In this document: piece after piece, positions 1 through 8,888 of the stretch
Layout: each line of letters starts with the position of its first letter
How positions within the stretch are numbered: position 1 is the first letter of the stretch
From: JAWXUD01 sp044432945
GTDB taxonomy: Bacteria; Cyanobacteriota; Vampirovibrionia; Gastranaerophilales; Gastranaerophilaceae
Assembly (NCBI GenBank): GCA_044432945.1
Contig: JAWXUD010000004.1
Location: 1-64,000 of the forward strand
Length of the DNA: 64,000 nt
Direction of reading: 5' to 3'
The notes under the pieces: model-generated
Seen by the model: only the letters and a program-made list of their open reading frames with translations
Told to the model about the DNA's origin: nothing
The model's database searches: none
Translations under genes and position numbers: made by a program

Positions 1-951
1 AGTTTGATAAGTAATATGCAATCAGAGGCACTTGAGCGAAAACAAGAATTATTCGATGGTCGTATTGAAGAAGCGATGAATCAAATGAGGTTTCATGAAA
101 AACTAACTGGATATACCAGTACGAGTGAATTTATTGATGAATTATCAAAATATTTAAAAATAAATGAACGATGTGATAGCGAAAATCTAGTTGATTGTTA
201 TTATAGTGAGTTTTTAACTTCTGATGACGAAATATATAATGTCGAAACTTTAACCACAGGTGATACTTTTGTTTATTCATCAGGTGATTATGATCATAGT
301 AGTCCTACAGAAAGTGTTGTATTTGCAGATGGTTCACAAGCAATTATATCTTACGACCTAGATTGCGAATGGCTTGATCCATATGAAATCGGCTTAAATC
401 GTAGCCAAGCAACTGATTGTGTAGCAATGATATATGATGTTAATGGTTCTAAAGGTAAAAACACGATGGGTGATGATGTTAGCAATATAAATAGTAATTT
501 TAAATTGTGCTTTGACGATGGTCTATGTTGGACTACATCAAATATATCAATTACATCTTTAAATACTTGTAATGGTAGTGAATGGGACGATAATTATACA
601 AGTACAATTAATTTTGATAATTGTGCAACTAATAATTGGGCTGGAGCGAAAAAAGCTTGTGATGATATTGATATGCGATTGCCTACGAGTGATGAATTTG
701 CTAGTCTTGCACAATATTTATATGATTTAGATGAACCTAGTGCTAGCGGTACTGCTGATTATAATGCATCTGTATTTTCAAAAATAAACCTGCTAAATTC
801 TTCAACTGGATATTGGTTATGGACATCTGATGAATATGTGTCTAATTCTAGCTATGCATATTCCTTTAATTATAATTACACTGGTTTTGGCATTAATGGA
901 CATTTAAAATATGGTGGACCATATACTCGTTGCGTAAGTGATAAAGATTAA
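1..951 (+). CDS. Pilin-like / Lcl_C (DUF1566-type) domain protein, 5'-truncated
   Basis: The reading frame is open from the first base, so the true start, and probably a prepilin-type N-terminal helix, lies upstream of the window. The C-terminal ~120 residues follow the Lcl C-terminal/DUF1566 pattern: an 'NWAGAKKACDDI' helix, then 'RLPTSDEF', then 'YWLWTSDEY', ending in 'TRCVSDKD'. Such domains are known at the ends of secreted, pseudopilin-like proteins. The many Cys, Asn, Ser and Thr residues fit an extracellular protein. The function is unknown. An internal TTG at position 4 and an ATG at position 16 are available but have no ribosome binding site. Confidence 0.6.
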   Translation, partial: SLISNMQSEALERKQELFDGRIEEAMNQMRFHEKLTGYTSTSEFIDELSKYLKINERCDSENLVDCYYSEFLTSDDEIYNVETLTTGDTFVYSSGDYDHSSPTESVVFADGSQAIISYDLDCEWLDPYEIGLNRSQATDCVAMIYDVNGSKGKNTMGDDVSNINSNFKLCFDDGLCWTTSNISITSLNTCNGSEWDDNYTSTINFDNCATNNWAGAKKACDDIDMRLPTSDEFASLAQYLYDLDEPSASGTADYNASVFSKINLLNSSTGYWLWTSDEYVSNSSYAYSFNYNYTGFGINGHLKYGGPYTRCVSDKD

Positions 952-962
952 TATTTTATTTC

Positions 963-988
963 AAGGCTCATTTTATTAAATGAGCCTT
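963..988 (+). terminator. Hairpin terminator of the Lcl_C gene
   Basis: An 11-bp perfect stem (963-973 with 978-988) and a 4-nt loop begin 12 nt after the stop codon. Only a short T run follows, so termination strength is uncertain. Confidence 0.6.
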
Positions 989-1042
989 TGAGATAATTAT
1001 TTATAATAAATTTCGCTGTTTGAGCCTGATTTAATATATTAA

Positions 1043-1071
1043 TTGGCAAAATGGAAAATTTATTCTATAAT
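1043..1071 (+). promoter_or_regulatory. Sigma70-type promoter, leaderless TPR gene
   Basis: TTGGCA (1043-1048), a 17-nt spacer and TATAAT (1066-1071). The expected transcription start falls at or next to the ATG at 1079, so the mRNA should be leaderless. There is no Shine-Dalgarno site. Confidence 0.75.
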
Positions 1072-1078
1072 GTTTGTT

Positions 1079-1726
1079 ATGAAAAAGATTTTATTGACCT
1101 TATTAATACTAAATATCTTCACTATGACAACGGCTTCGGCTGTCGGAATTGCGAATCCGTTTAAAAAAGAAGAGAAAAATAAGCCTGAGCCTGTTAAGGT
1201 TTCGTTAGAAAATGAAAATACGACAAAGCAGGCAATGATTTATTATGTCGATAATGATTTAGAGAACTCATTAAAGCTTTTTTTAACTGTACCAGAAGAA
1301 GAACGCACCTCTATGAATTGGTTTTTTATAGGTAACATATTGCAGGATCAAGGTAAAAATAGTGAAGCGATTTTTATGTATAAAAATGCCATCGCACTTG
1401 ATGAAAAAAATTATAAAGCACATTATAACCTCGCTAATATGTATTTAGATGATGAAAAAGCAAATATGGCTGTCGCTGAGTATAAAAAAGTTATTGAGAT
1501 AAAACCCGACAATCCTTATGTGCATTACAATTTAGGTTGTGCTTATGTGAAATTAGGTGAGCTTAGAAAAGCTAAGAATAGCTTCATATACGCAATTGAT
1601 TTAAAGAATACAGAAGCTGATTTTCATTACAACTTGGCTTATGTTTATAAAAAATTGAAGAATGAGAAAAAAGCACAATTGTATTTAGGTTATTATAACC
1701 AGATTTTAGAACAACAATTAGATTAG
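1079..1726 (+). CDS. Exported TPR-repeat protein
   Basis: A 215-residue protein with an N-terminal signal sequence or anchor (residues 1-21, 'MKKILLTLLILNIFTM...'), a Lys/Glu-rich linker, and about four tetratricopeptide repeats from residue ~80 to the end ('AIFMYKNAIALDEKNYKAHY' type). TPRs form helical scaffolds for protein-protein contacts, here probably in the periplasm. I chose the start at 1079 rather than the in-frame TTG at 1043 because the signal peptide begins there and because that TTG is the -35 box of a good promoter. It is a single-gene unit closed by the hairpin at 1757. The partner is unknown. Confidence 0.75.
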   Translation: MKKILLTLLILNIFTMTTASAVGIANPFKKEEKNKPEPVKVSLENENTTKQAMIYYVDNDLENSLKLFLTVPEEERTSMNWFFIGNILQDQGKNSEAIFMYKNAIALDEKNYKAHYNLANMYLDDEKANMAVAEYKKVIEIKPDNPYVHYNLGCAYVKLGELRKAKNSFIYAIDLKNTEADFHYNLAYVYKKLKNEKKAQLYLGYYNQILEQQLD

Positions 1727-1756
1727 TTACGATTGTTGTAAAAGTGGTTTTTATAT

Positions 1757-1791
1757 AAAAGAGGGCGAAATCGAAGATTTCGCCCTCTTTT
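1757..1791. terminator. Bidirectional terminator
   Basis: A 16-bp perfect stem with a 3-nt loop (1757-1772/1776-1791), GC-rich in the middle with A and T tracts on the outside, lies between two convergent genes and can stop transcription from both sides. Confidence 0.85.
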
Positions 1792-1809
1792 ATTATTTTT
1801 TGTTTTAAT

Positions 1810-2970
1810 CTAAGCTTTGATTAAAATATCATAAGTTACGTTAGCGTCAATTATTCCTTTTTCGCCAAGTATTGTATTTCTAGCAATAAATCTATCACGG
1901 ATTTTTTCAGCAGCTTCTTGAGCGTTTACGTTGTAATCAGAGAGTTTAGTTTTCATACCTAATGAGTTAAAGAAGCCTTCAACTTTTTTGATACCACAAT
2001 CAGCAGCTAGGTTTTGGTCTTGTTCGCAACAGCCAAAAACTTCACGTGCTAGTTTTGCTAATTTGCCCATTTTGCTTTCTTTTTGGTTTTCTAATAAGCG
2101 AGGCATAACGATAGCGAGAGTTTGCCCGTGGTCTAATTTATAAAACGCTGTTAGCTCATGACCTATCATATGAGTAGCCCAATCTTCAACTGTACCTAGT
2201 GAACACCAGTGGTTTAATCCAGTCGTTGCTGCCCAGAAAATGTTTGCTCTAGCATCATAATCAGTTGGATTAGCTAAAACTTTAGGTGCTTCTTGAACAA
2301 GTGTTTTTAAAATCCCTAACATCCAAGAATCTTGAATAGGCGTGTTAACATCATATGTGCAGTATTGCTCCATTACGTGTACAAATGTGTCAACTATCCC
2401 GTTGATGGTTTGTTTTTCAGGTAAGCTGAAAGTCACTTGTGGATCGATTATAGAAAGTTTTGGGATTACTATGTTTGTGTGAAACGCTAATTTCTCATCG
2501 GTAGCTTTTCTTGAAATAACTGCAGCGTTGTTCATCTCAGATCCTGTTGCAGGAAGTGTTATAACATCAGCAATATCGATAGCTTCTAGTGGTTGTGCTT
2601 GGTCGACTAAAAAGTGTTCATAGGTATCTTTTTCGCCAAAATATTTAGAAGCGATTGATATGAATTTTGTACCGTCAACAACTGAGCCACCACCGACAGC
2701 GAGTAATAGGTCAACATTTTCAGTTTTTACTATTTCTACTGCTTTCATTAATGTTTCATAAACAGGGTTAGCTTCTATTCCACCAAATTCTAAGACGTTA
2801 TAGCCTGATAAAGCTGTTTTTACTTGCTCATAAACCCCGTTGTTTTTGATAGAGCCGCCGCCGTAAGTGATTAAAATCTTTTTTGATTTATCGATGTGTT
2901 TTGATAATTCTGCGATTGAGTTTTTACCAAATACAACACGAGTTGGGCATTGAAATTCAAAATTTAACAT
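1810..2970 (-). CDS. yqhD: NAD(P)H-dependent iron-containing alcohol dehydrogenase (YqhD family)
   Basis: A 386-residue member of the iron-dependent alcohol dehydrogenase family, the usual length for YqhD/BDH. It reduces aldehydes to alcohols with NAD(P)H in the cytoplasm. Visible features are the nucleotide-binding 'YGGGSIK' and 'GGGSVVDGTK' loops, the 'TLPATGSEMN' segment, and the metal ligands in 'DTFVHVMEQY' (D and H), 'MIGHELTAF' (H) and 'DHGQTLAIVMPR' (H). A good Shine-Dalgarno site (GGAGAG) precedes the ATG. The gene stands alone, divergent from the SLH gene. Its likely job is disposal of fermentation or stress-derived aldehydes. The family assignment is firm; the substrate is not. Confidence 0.9.
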   Translation of the reverse strand: MLNFEFQCPTRVVFGKNSIAELSKHIDKSKKILITYGGGSIKNNGVYEQVKTALSGYNVLEFGGIEANPVYETLMKAVEIVKTENVDLLLAVGGGSVVDGTKFISIASKYFGEKDTYEHFLVDQAQPLEAIDIADVITLPATGSEMNNAAVISRKATDEKLAFHTNIVIPKLSIIDPQVTFSLPEKQTINGIVDTFVHVMEQYCTYDVNTPIQDSWMLGILKTLVQEAPKVLANPTDYDARANIFWAATTGLNHWCSLGTVEDWATHMIGHELTAFYKLDHGQTLAIVMPRLLENQKESKMGKLAKLAREVFGCCEQDQNLAADCGIKKVEGFFNSLGMKTKLSDYNVNAQEAAEKIRDRFIARNTILGEKGIIDANVTYDILIKA

Positions 2971-3065
2971 ATTCTCTCCTTTATATTTACAATAAAATTA
3001 TATTATAAAAATAATTTTTAAATTAAAAAATATGTAGATGCTTTTTTTACATAACTTAAAATATG

Positions 3066-3094
3066 TTGCCTGATTGATAAATAACGAGTAATAT
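3066..3094 (+). promoter_or_regulatory. Promoter of the SLH gene
   Basis: TTGCCT (3066-3071), a 17-nt spacer and TAATAT (3089-3094). The 5' UTR of about 30 nt contains the AAGGAGAG ribosome binding site. Confidence 0.65.
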
Positions 3095-3129
3095 GGATTT
3101 ATAGGAATGTTATTTAAGGAGAGTTATAT

Positions 3130-4272
3130 ATGAGAAAAGTAATTAAAACATTGTTATCAGTGCTGTTTGCGATGTTTATTGTAGCACCAGCGTTGGCTTA
3201 TCCTGATGTTGATTCAAAGCATTGGGCTTCAAAACAGATTAAGGATTTGACTGAAAAAGGCGTAATTATTGGTTATCCAGATGGAACGTTCAAGCCTGAC
3301 GAGAATGTTACTCGTGCGGAATTCGCTTCAATGGCGATTAGAGCGTTGGGGCAAGAAAATGCTCAGGTTGTTCAATCGGTCGAATTTAGTGACATTACTC
3401 CGAGCTTTTGGGCGTATAAAGCTATTCAAAAATCTTTGTACTTTGATTTGATTTCAAGTAATAAAGGTGAGGCGTTTAGACCTGACGATTCTGTATCTAG
3501 AGCGGAATCGATTACGGTAGCTGTTAATGCGTTAACAACAGAAGATATCAGCGAGATGAAAGCGAAAGAGGTTTTATCGAGAAAATTTGCTGATTATAAA
3601 AGTGTTCCAGAGAGTTTTGTTATACCAGCGGGTAAGGCTGAGATTTTACATATGTTAGTTACAATGCCTTCTGAAAATACCGCAAAAATTGAAGCAAACA
3701 GACCAGCTACTCGTGCAGAAGTCACGGCTATTTTGTATGAGATGATTGCTCAAGCAAAACTTAATCCTAATGCAAAGTTGGCGGAGGCTATGCGTAAAAA
3801 AACAGGCGAAGGGTATGTTATTGATAATGCAACTGTTCAGGGTAGTTTTGGGATAATCCCAGCAGGGACGTTTTTGCCTATTGAAATCACGACTTATGTA
3901 AGCTCGCAGACTTCTGAAAATGGTGAGATTTATGTCGCTAAAGCTGAACAAAATTATATTACTAAGGATAAATATATACTTGTTTATAAAGGGGCAAATT
4001 TGAAAGGGCAATTGCTTGATATTAGAGATGGTAAATGGTTTGTAAGAAATGGTGTTGTAGTGCTTGATAATTCGCTTATCACGACAAATAATGACCAAAC
4101 AGCAAATCTTTCAGGAATGATAAGCGTTTCTAAGGATAGAAATTGGTTTATGAAATTCGTTCGCTATGTTTTTAAAGGTGAAAAACTTTTTATAATTCCT
4201 TGCGAAACAGTTTATTTGAAATTATTAAAACCTTTAACAATCGATTTGACTAATGGTTGGATTATTGAGTAA
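3130..4272 (+). CDS. S-layer homology (SLH) domain exported protein
   Basis: A 380-residue protein with a classical signal peptide (residues 1-23, cleavage likely after 'APALA') followed at once by SLH repeats: one at ~24-75 ('YPDVDSKHWASKQI', 'GYPDGTFKPDENVTRAEF'), a second at ~85-140 ('FSDITPSFWAYKAI', 'FRPDDSVSRAES') and a worn third ending in 'RPATRAEVTAILYEM'. SLH domains bind pyruvylated cell-wall polymers, and in Cyanobacteria they tie outer-membrane proteins to peptidoglycan. The C-terminal ~160 residues carry no motif I recognise and lack an obvious porin barrel. It has its own promoter and a bidirectional terminator. Confidence 0.85.
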   Translation: MRKVIKTLLSVLFAMFIVAPALAYPDVDSKHWASKQIKDLTEKGVIIGYPDGTFKPDENVTRAEFASMAIRALGQENAQVVQSVEFSDITPSFWAYKAIQKSLYFDLISSNKGEAFRPDDSVSRAESITVAVNALTTEDISEMKAKEVLSRKFADYKSVPESFVIPAGKAEILHMLVTMPSENTAKIEANRPATRAEVTAILYEMIAQAKLNPNAKLAEAMRKKTGEGYVIDNATVQGSFGIIPAGTFLPIEITTYVSSQTSENGEIYVAKAEQNYITKDKYILVYKGANLKGQLLDIRDGKWFVRNGVVVLDNSLITTNNDQTANLSGMISVSKDRNWFMKFVRYVFKGEKLFIIPCETVYLKLLKPLTIDLTNGWIIE

Positions 4273-4287
4273 TTATATTGGTGGTTT

Positions 4288-4324
4288 AAAAGTGGCGTTT
4301 AGATGAAATCTAAACGCCACTTTT
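4288..4324. terminator. Bidirectional terminator
   Basis: A 16-bp perfect stem (4288-4303/4309-4324) with a 5-nt loop and flanking A/T runs lies between the convergent SLH and umuC genes. Confidence 0.85.
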
Positions 4325-4335
4325 TTCATGATTAT

Positions 4336-5565
4336 TTAGACGTCTTTTGTTATAAATCCAGTTTGGATTATGTTTTTGCCAAATTTATTTTCAAGCTTAT
4401 CAAAACATTCAGTAAGTTTTTGTTGTTTTAAAGATTTTTCCACATCATCAAAAATAGAGAGTTGTGCTTCATTATTATAAACAAATTTTTCTAACACAAC
4501 GCCAGTGCTACGATATAAAAGATTTTTGTTGTAATTTTTTTCTAGCATCTCAAATACAATGTCAGAAATTTCTAGTTCGAAATTAGTAGCCGTATTTAAT
4601 ACTCTTTTTTCAGTGATTGTGTTGAAATCTTTTGTTCTTAAATATAGTCCAATATTAAAGCATTTTGCATTAAGTTTTCTTAATTTTACACAAGCTCTGT
4701 GGATATGATAATTCAATGAATTTTTGATATAATTGATATCCGAAGAGAATTTTGCAAGGGTACTTGTTTTTTGTATAGATTTCGGTAATTTTATTTCGTT
4801 ACTGATAGGAGAAACCATTTCGCCTAGTAGTTCGTGTTTTATCTCTAGTGCGTGAATTCCTATTTGTTTGTTTAACCAAATATCGTTTTGTTGGACAAAT
4901 TCTTTTGCTGTTAAAATGCCGTTTCTTCGCAATAATAAGGATAAATTTTTTCCGATGCCCCATATCTCATCAATACTTGTTTTTTCAAGTAGTGGCATTA
5001 TTTTTCTTTTGCCTACTAAAAAAACACCGTCATCAATATATTTTGCTTTGTCTGAAGCTAATTTTGCAAGAGATTTAGAGCTACTAACCCCTATTGATAC
5101 AGGAATGTCTACTTTTTTTAAGATTTCATCACGAAGCATTTGTGCTATTTCGTAATAGTTTTTTTTATAAAGCTTTTCCAATCCTGTCAAGTCAATAAAG
5201 GCTTCATCGATAGAATAAATCTCAACTTTTGGGCTGAATTCTTTTAATACTTCCATCACTTGTGATGATATGGTGTCATATAATTCTAAGTTTGAATGGA
5301 TAAATGTCGCTTGTCGCATGTGCTTTGTTGTTTGAAAATACGGCATACCCATTTGAATACCTAGTTTTTTCGCTTCTTTAGAACGTGACACGACACAATC
5401 ACCTCGAGGTGAAGTGACGCAAACGGGTTTGTTTTTTAATTCAGGGTTCATTTTTTGCTCACAGGAAACAAAAAATGAATCACAATCAACTAAAGCGATA
5501 ATATTTTTTTTAGTCATATCGATATTGTCGTTTATATCTTCAAATTCGTCCAATTCTTTTAGCAT
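4336..5565 (-). CDS. umuC: Y-family DNA polymerase, UmuC subfamily
   Basis: 409 residues, a translesion DNA polymerase. Motifs are 'ALVDCDSFFVSCEQ' (first catalytic Asp and steric-gate region, near residue 25), 'SRSKEAKKLGIQMGMPYFQ' (typical of UmuC rather than DinB) and 'IYSIDEAFIDLTG' (catalytic D-E pair). The little-finger region follows from ~240. The start at 5565 is supported by an AGGTG site 6 nt upstream; a second in-frame Met lies 16 codons in. It begins 7 nt after the rqcH stop codon, so the two are co-transcribed. No umuD is visible, so how or whether it is activated is unclear. Confidence 0.85.
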   Translation of the reverse strand: MLKELDEFEDINDNIDMTKKNIIALVDCDSFFVSCEQKMNPELKNKPVCVTSPRGDCVVSRSKEAKKLGIQMGMPYFQTTKHMRQATFIHSNLELYDTISSQVMEVLKEFSPKVEIYSIDEAFIDLTGLEKLYKKNYYEIAQMLRDEILKKVDIPVSIGVSSSKSLAKLASDKAKYIDDGVFLVGKRKIMPLLEKTSIDEIWGIGKNLSLLLRRNGILTAKEFVQQNDIWLNKQIGIHALEIKHELLGEMVSPISNEIKLPKSIQKTSTLAKFSSDINYIKNSLNYHIHRACVKLRKLNAKCFNIGLYLRTKDFNTITEKRVLNTATNFELEISDIVFEMLEKNYNKNLLYRSTGVVLEKFVYNNEAQLSIFDDVEKSLKQQKLTECFDKLENKFGKNIIQTGFITKDV

Positions 5566-5572
5566 AATTCAC

Positions 5573-7171
5573 CTATACAACGATTTCTTTTTCGTTTTTA
5601 TAAGTTACGTATCCCAAATTGGCTTTTGGTGGTTTTTTAATATATTTTCTTTTAGTGTAAATAATTCCAGCTTTTGCTGAGTTTTTGAGTGAAGAAAATT
5701 CTTTAGCAAGTTTCGCACATTCAAAAATTAATTCATCAGTTGGTTCTTGCTTGTTGGTTTCTAGTTTTAAAAGCACGTGAGAACCTGCACCTTCTCTGAC
5801 ATGGAACCACCAATCATCTTCTTTTGATAGCTTTGAAATTATTATATCGTTTTGGCGGTTGTTTTTACCGACATAAACTTTATATCCTAAAATTTCGAGG
5901 TCTTGAACGGAAGCTGGTTTTAATTTCTCTGTTTTTTGAGTGGTCGGTTCAATTTCTGATTTGATTATATCAAATAAATCAAAAGCTGTGTTGGCGATTT
6001 CTATTGAATAAATTGTTTGTGCTAGGTATTCGATTTGTGTTTTGGTGTCTTTTATTAGCTCGCCTAATTTATTGATAGACGTTTTTGATTTTCGATATAG
6101 TTTATAAAACTTGTTAGCATTTTCTTTTAGTGTTAATTGGCTATCTAATTGGATTTGGATATTTTTATCGTTTTCATAATCATATACTTCAATAAAATTT
6201 GAATAATCTTTGCCTGTGTATAAGTTTGTCATTATTAGATCAGCAAAAAGCCTGTTTTCATCAGCTATTTCTTCTTTTTTCAAACGAGTTTGCATCTTGT
6301 TTAATGAAGAATTATGTTTTTTAAGCTTTGCGTTTAAGTTGCTTAAAAGATTAGATTTGAGTGTTGATATTTTATTTTGTTCTATATGATGAGCAAAATA
6401 TTCGTCAATCATTTCGTTGACACTTTGGAATTCGATATTATTTGGGATTAGTGAGCTGAAAAGCCCGAATTCTTTGAAATCTTTTGAGATAGAGGGTGCT
6501 AAATTTTTTAATGATACGAAATTTTTTATTTCATTAAGAGTTCTGTTGTTGCATTGTGTCGCAAAAGATTTAGAAAACCAATAAAAATCTTTTGATAAAG
6601 TTTCAAAATTGATTTCTCCGTTGTAATTCAGGATATCAGCTTTGTGTTGTTTTGGTGGATAGATATAAGGTAGCATACCAGCCATCTCACGTTCACGACT
6701 TTTTTCGGCTCCAACATTGTGCGCACAACCTATGATTACGTTGGTATCGTGGTTGTATAATACGACATTTGAATGTTTTCCCATTAGCTCAAATGCGAGG
6801 CAAAAGTAAATTTTTTCAGAAAGTTCGTTATAAGTTTCGATATAAAATTCTAAAATTCTTTCATATTGAGGTTGATTGATTTTGTAAATCTTTGCATTCT
6901 CGATGTATTTTCGAAGCAACATACAAAACATCGGTGGCTTTTGTGGAATTTCTATTAAGCGTTTTTGTTCGTTTGCTTTGTTCATAAAGCAAAGATGATG
7001 AAATTGTGGGTTGATGTTTACGTAAAACTTTTTAGTTTCACCGTTGTTTCTAATCGTAAAAATGAAATCACGGCGAGTCGGTTGCTGAATTTTTTGAATT
7101 CTAGCACCTGTTAAAAAATTTTCGCTTTCTTCTACAAAAGCTTTTAGAGTTAAACTATCAAAATTTATCAT
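5573..7171 (-). CDS. rqcH: Rqc2/NEMF homologue RqcH (NFACT protein), ribosome quality control
   Basis: 532 residues with the NFACT layout: an N-terminal NFACT-N domain ('TGARIQKIQQPTRRDFIFTI'), a long coiled-coil middle (~residues 265-400), and a C-terminal NFACT-R domain ('YVGKNNRQNDIIISKLSKED', then 'DWWFHVREGAGSHVLL'). RqcH binds obstructed 50S subunits and adds alanine tails to stalled nascent chains. Older annotations call this family fibronectin-binding protein. The start is set by a promoter whose -10 box ends 6 nt before the ATG, so the transcript should be leaderless. The downstream gene is umuC. Confidence 0.88.
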   Translation of the reverse strand: MINFDSLTLKAFVEESENFLTGARIQKIQQPTRRDFIFTIRNNGETKKFYVNINPQFHHLCFMNKANEQKRLIEIPQKPPMFCMLLRKYIENAKIYKINQPQYERILEFYIETYNELSEKIYFCLAFELMGKHSNVVLYNHDTNVIIGCAHNVGAEKSREREMAGMLPYIYPPKQHKADILNYNGEINFETLSKDFYWFSKSFATQCNNRTLNEIKNFVSLKNLAPSISKDFKEFGLFSSLIPNNIEFQSVNEMIDEYFAHHIEQNKISTLKSNLLSNLNAKLKKHNSSLNKMQTRLKKEEIADENRLFADLIMTNLYTGKDYSNFIEVYDYENDKNIQIQLDSQLTLKENANKFYKLYRKSKTSINKLGELIKDTKTQIEYLAQTIYSIEIANTAFDLFDIIKSEIEPTTQKTEKLKPASVQDLEILGYKVYVGKNNRQNDIIISKLSKEDDWWFHVREGAGSHVLLKLETNKQEPTDELIFECAKLAKEFSSLKNSAKAGIIYTKRKYIKKPPKANLGYVTYKNEKEIVV

Positions 7172-7177
7172 GTGATT

Positions 7178-7206
7178 ATTTTACTATAAGAATTCGATAC
7201 AATCAA
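7178..7206 (-). promoter_or_regulatory. Promoter of rqcH (leaderless type)
   Basis: Reading the minus strand: TTGATT (7206-7201), a 17-nt spacer, TAAAAT (7183-7178), then 6 nt to the ATG. Confidence 0.7.
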
Positions 7207-7237
7207 AAAATAGTATAAAATTTTAAAAATATTTTTA

Positions 7238-7266
7238 TTGTAGATAATTTTTTTTCGTGATAGCAT
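7238..7266 (+). promoter_or_regulatory. Probable promoter of nusB-ftsY
   Basis: TTGTAG (7238-7243), a 17-nt spacer and TAGCAT (7261-7266). It is divergent from the rqcH promoter. Confidence 0.5.
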
Positions 7267-7302
7267 AGATTTAAAGTAAATAGATAAAATAAAGGAAAAA
7301 TT

Positions 7303-7962
7303 ATGCAAGCCCGCAGAGCAGCTAGAGAATTAGCGTTTATATTGTTTTCACAATTTGATAAAAAGATAACAAATTATTCAAAACAGGATTTAGAAGATAT
7401 TATTTTAAAATCAGTGAGAATTTTAACAAGCAATGCAAGTGATGAGCTAAAAATCACTGTTGGAGCGTTGTTAGAGATGAAAGCTCAAATCGATGATTTG
7501 GAAGCTGATCACGAAACAAATATTGAGCGTCCAATTGGGGTTCAAAATTTGCCAGTGCCGTTGCCTATGACTTCTGATATGTCTGGACGTATTGAAGAAA
7601 TGGTTAATATCGCAGAAAAAGCTTTGATGGCTTTAGAAATTGCAGAATTTACAACTCTAGATTCACAGAATGAAGTTAAAAATTATGCGATAACAATTGC
7701 AGAGTTCTTCCAAAAATTTAATAAAGATATCGATGAAACTATTCAAAAATACGCTAAAAATTGGAACCTTGAAAGACTTGTTAAAATGGACAAAGATATT
7801 TTGCGTATAGCGATTGTTGAACTTTTATACGTGAAAGATGCACCTATGAAGGTTGTTGTTGATGAAGCTTTAGAATTGTCTAAAAAATATTCAACTGATG
7901 ATAGTGCATCGTTCATTAATGGTATTTTGGCAAAGGTAATTATTGATAACGGAATTAGTTAA
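7303..7962 (+). CDS. nusB: Transcription antitermination factor NusB
   Basis: 219 residues, longer than the ~140 of Proteobacteria but like the extended cyanobacterial NusB proteins. The start 'MQARRAARELAFILFSQ' and the C-terminal block 'VKMDKDILRIAIVELLY' followed by 'DEALELSKKYSTDDSASFINGIL' are diagnostic. The extra ~80 residues sit between the two helical halves. NusB with S10 (NusE) binds boxA RNA for antitermination on rRNA operons. An AAAGGA site precedes the ATG. The stop codon overlaps the ftsY start (TAATG), so translation is coupled. Confidence 0.88.
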   Translation: MQARRAARELAFILFSQFDKKITNYSKQDLEDIILKSVRILTSNASDELKITVGALLEMKAQIDDLEADHETNIERPIGVQNLPVPLPMTSDMSGRIEEMVNIAEKALMALEIAEFTTLDSQNEVKNYAITIAEFFQKFNKDIDETIQKYAKNWNLERLVKMDKDILRIAIVELLYVKDAPMKVVVDEALELSKKYSTDDSASFINGILAKVIIDNGIS

Positions 7963-8876
7963 TGTTTGATTTTCTCAAAGACAAATTCAACAATTTAAAA
8001 GAAACAGTTTCTAATACAGCACAAATGCTCGTTGGAAACGTAGTTGAGGTTGTTCAAGAGGAAGATGAATTCTCTGAGTTTTTGCTTGATGATATGGAAG
8101 ATATGCTCATTAGTTCTGATTTGGGCGTGAATTATTCAAGTGAATTAGTCGATAAGCTTCGTAATCAAAGCAAAATCAAGCCTTCTGATGTGAAGAATTA
8201 TTTGAAACAAGAATTTTTTGCGATGCTTGAAAGTGCTGGTTCAAATAAGATTGAATATGTAGAAAATGAATTGAATATTTATTTTATAGCAGGTGTGAAT
8301 GGGGTCGGTAAGACTACTTTGATAGCAAAATTGGCTTATAAATTTAGAGAAGAAGGCAAAAAAGTTTTAATAGCTGCAGCTGATACGTTCCGTGCCGCTG
8401 CTGAAGAACAATTGGATATTTGGTCAAAACGTGCTGGTGCTGATATTGTTAGACGTGATAAAGCTGATCCTGCTTCGGTGGTTTATGAAGCTATTCAAAA
8501 AGCTAAAAATGAAGGATATGACGTTATTTTAGTTGATACGGCAGGGCGTTTGCAAAATAAATTTAATTTGATGGAAGAGCTTTCAAAAATCAAAAATATT
8601 ATTTATAAAAATGCTCCAGAAGCTTTGCGTGAAACGATTTTGGTTTTAGATGCAAATACAGGTCAAAATGGATTGCAACAGGCAAAAGTTTTTTTAGAAA
8701 CGATAAATTTATCAAGTGTTGCTTTGACAAAGTTAGATGGTTCAGCTAAGGGTGCAATAATTTTAGCAATAGCAAAAGAATTAGGATTGCCTGTAAAACT
8801 CGTTGGTGTTGGCGAGAAGATGGAAGATTTAAAGGTGTTTGATTCGCAAAAATTTATCGATGCACTTTTTGATTAG
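7962..8876 (+). CDS. ftsY: Signal recognition particle receptor FtsY
   Basis: A 304-residue SRP GTPase made of a short acidic N domain (1-~95) and the NG core, without the long membrane-binding A domain of E. coli. Motifs are G1 'GVNGVGKTT', 'AADTFRAAA', G3 'DTAGR', 'LDANTGQNG', G4 'TKLDGSAKG' and the closing 'GVGEKMEDL'. It docks ribosome-SRP complexes at the Sec translocon. Its ATG overlaps the nusB stop, and a peptidase gene follows 12 nt downstream. Confidence 0.95.
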   Translation: MFDFLKDKFNNLKETVSNTAQMLVGNVVEVVQEEDEFSEFLLDDMEDMLISSDLGVNYSSELVDKLRNQSKIKPSDVKNYLKQEFFAMLESAGSNKIEYVENELNIYFIAGVNGVGKTTLIAKLAYKFREEGKKVLIAAADTFRAAAEEQLDIWSKRAGADIVRRDKADPASVVYEAIQKAKNEGYDVILVDTAGRLQNKFNLMEELSKIKNIIYKNAPEALRETILVLDANTGQNGLQQAKVFLETINLSSVALTKLDGSAKGAIILAIAKELGLPVKLVGVGEKMEDLKVFDSQKFIDALFD

Positions 8877-8888
8877 TAGAGGTGATGT

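Noticed and set aside
3655..4098. A 147-codon antisense frame within the SLH gene
   Set aside because: It lies wholly inside a gene with signal peptide and SLH repeats, has no ribosome site, and is rich in Ile/Phe/Cys as expected for a shadow frame.
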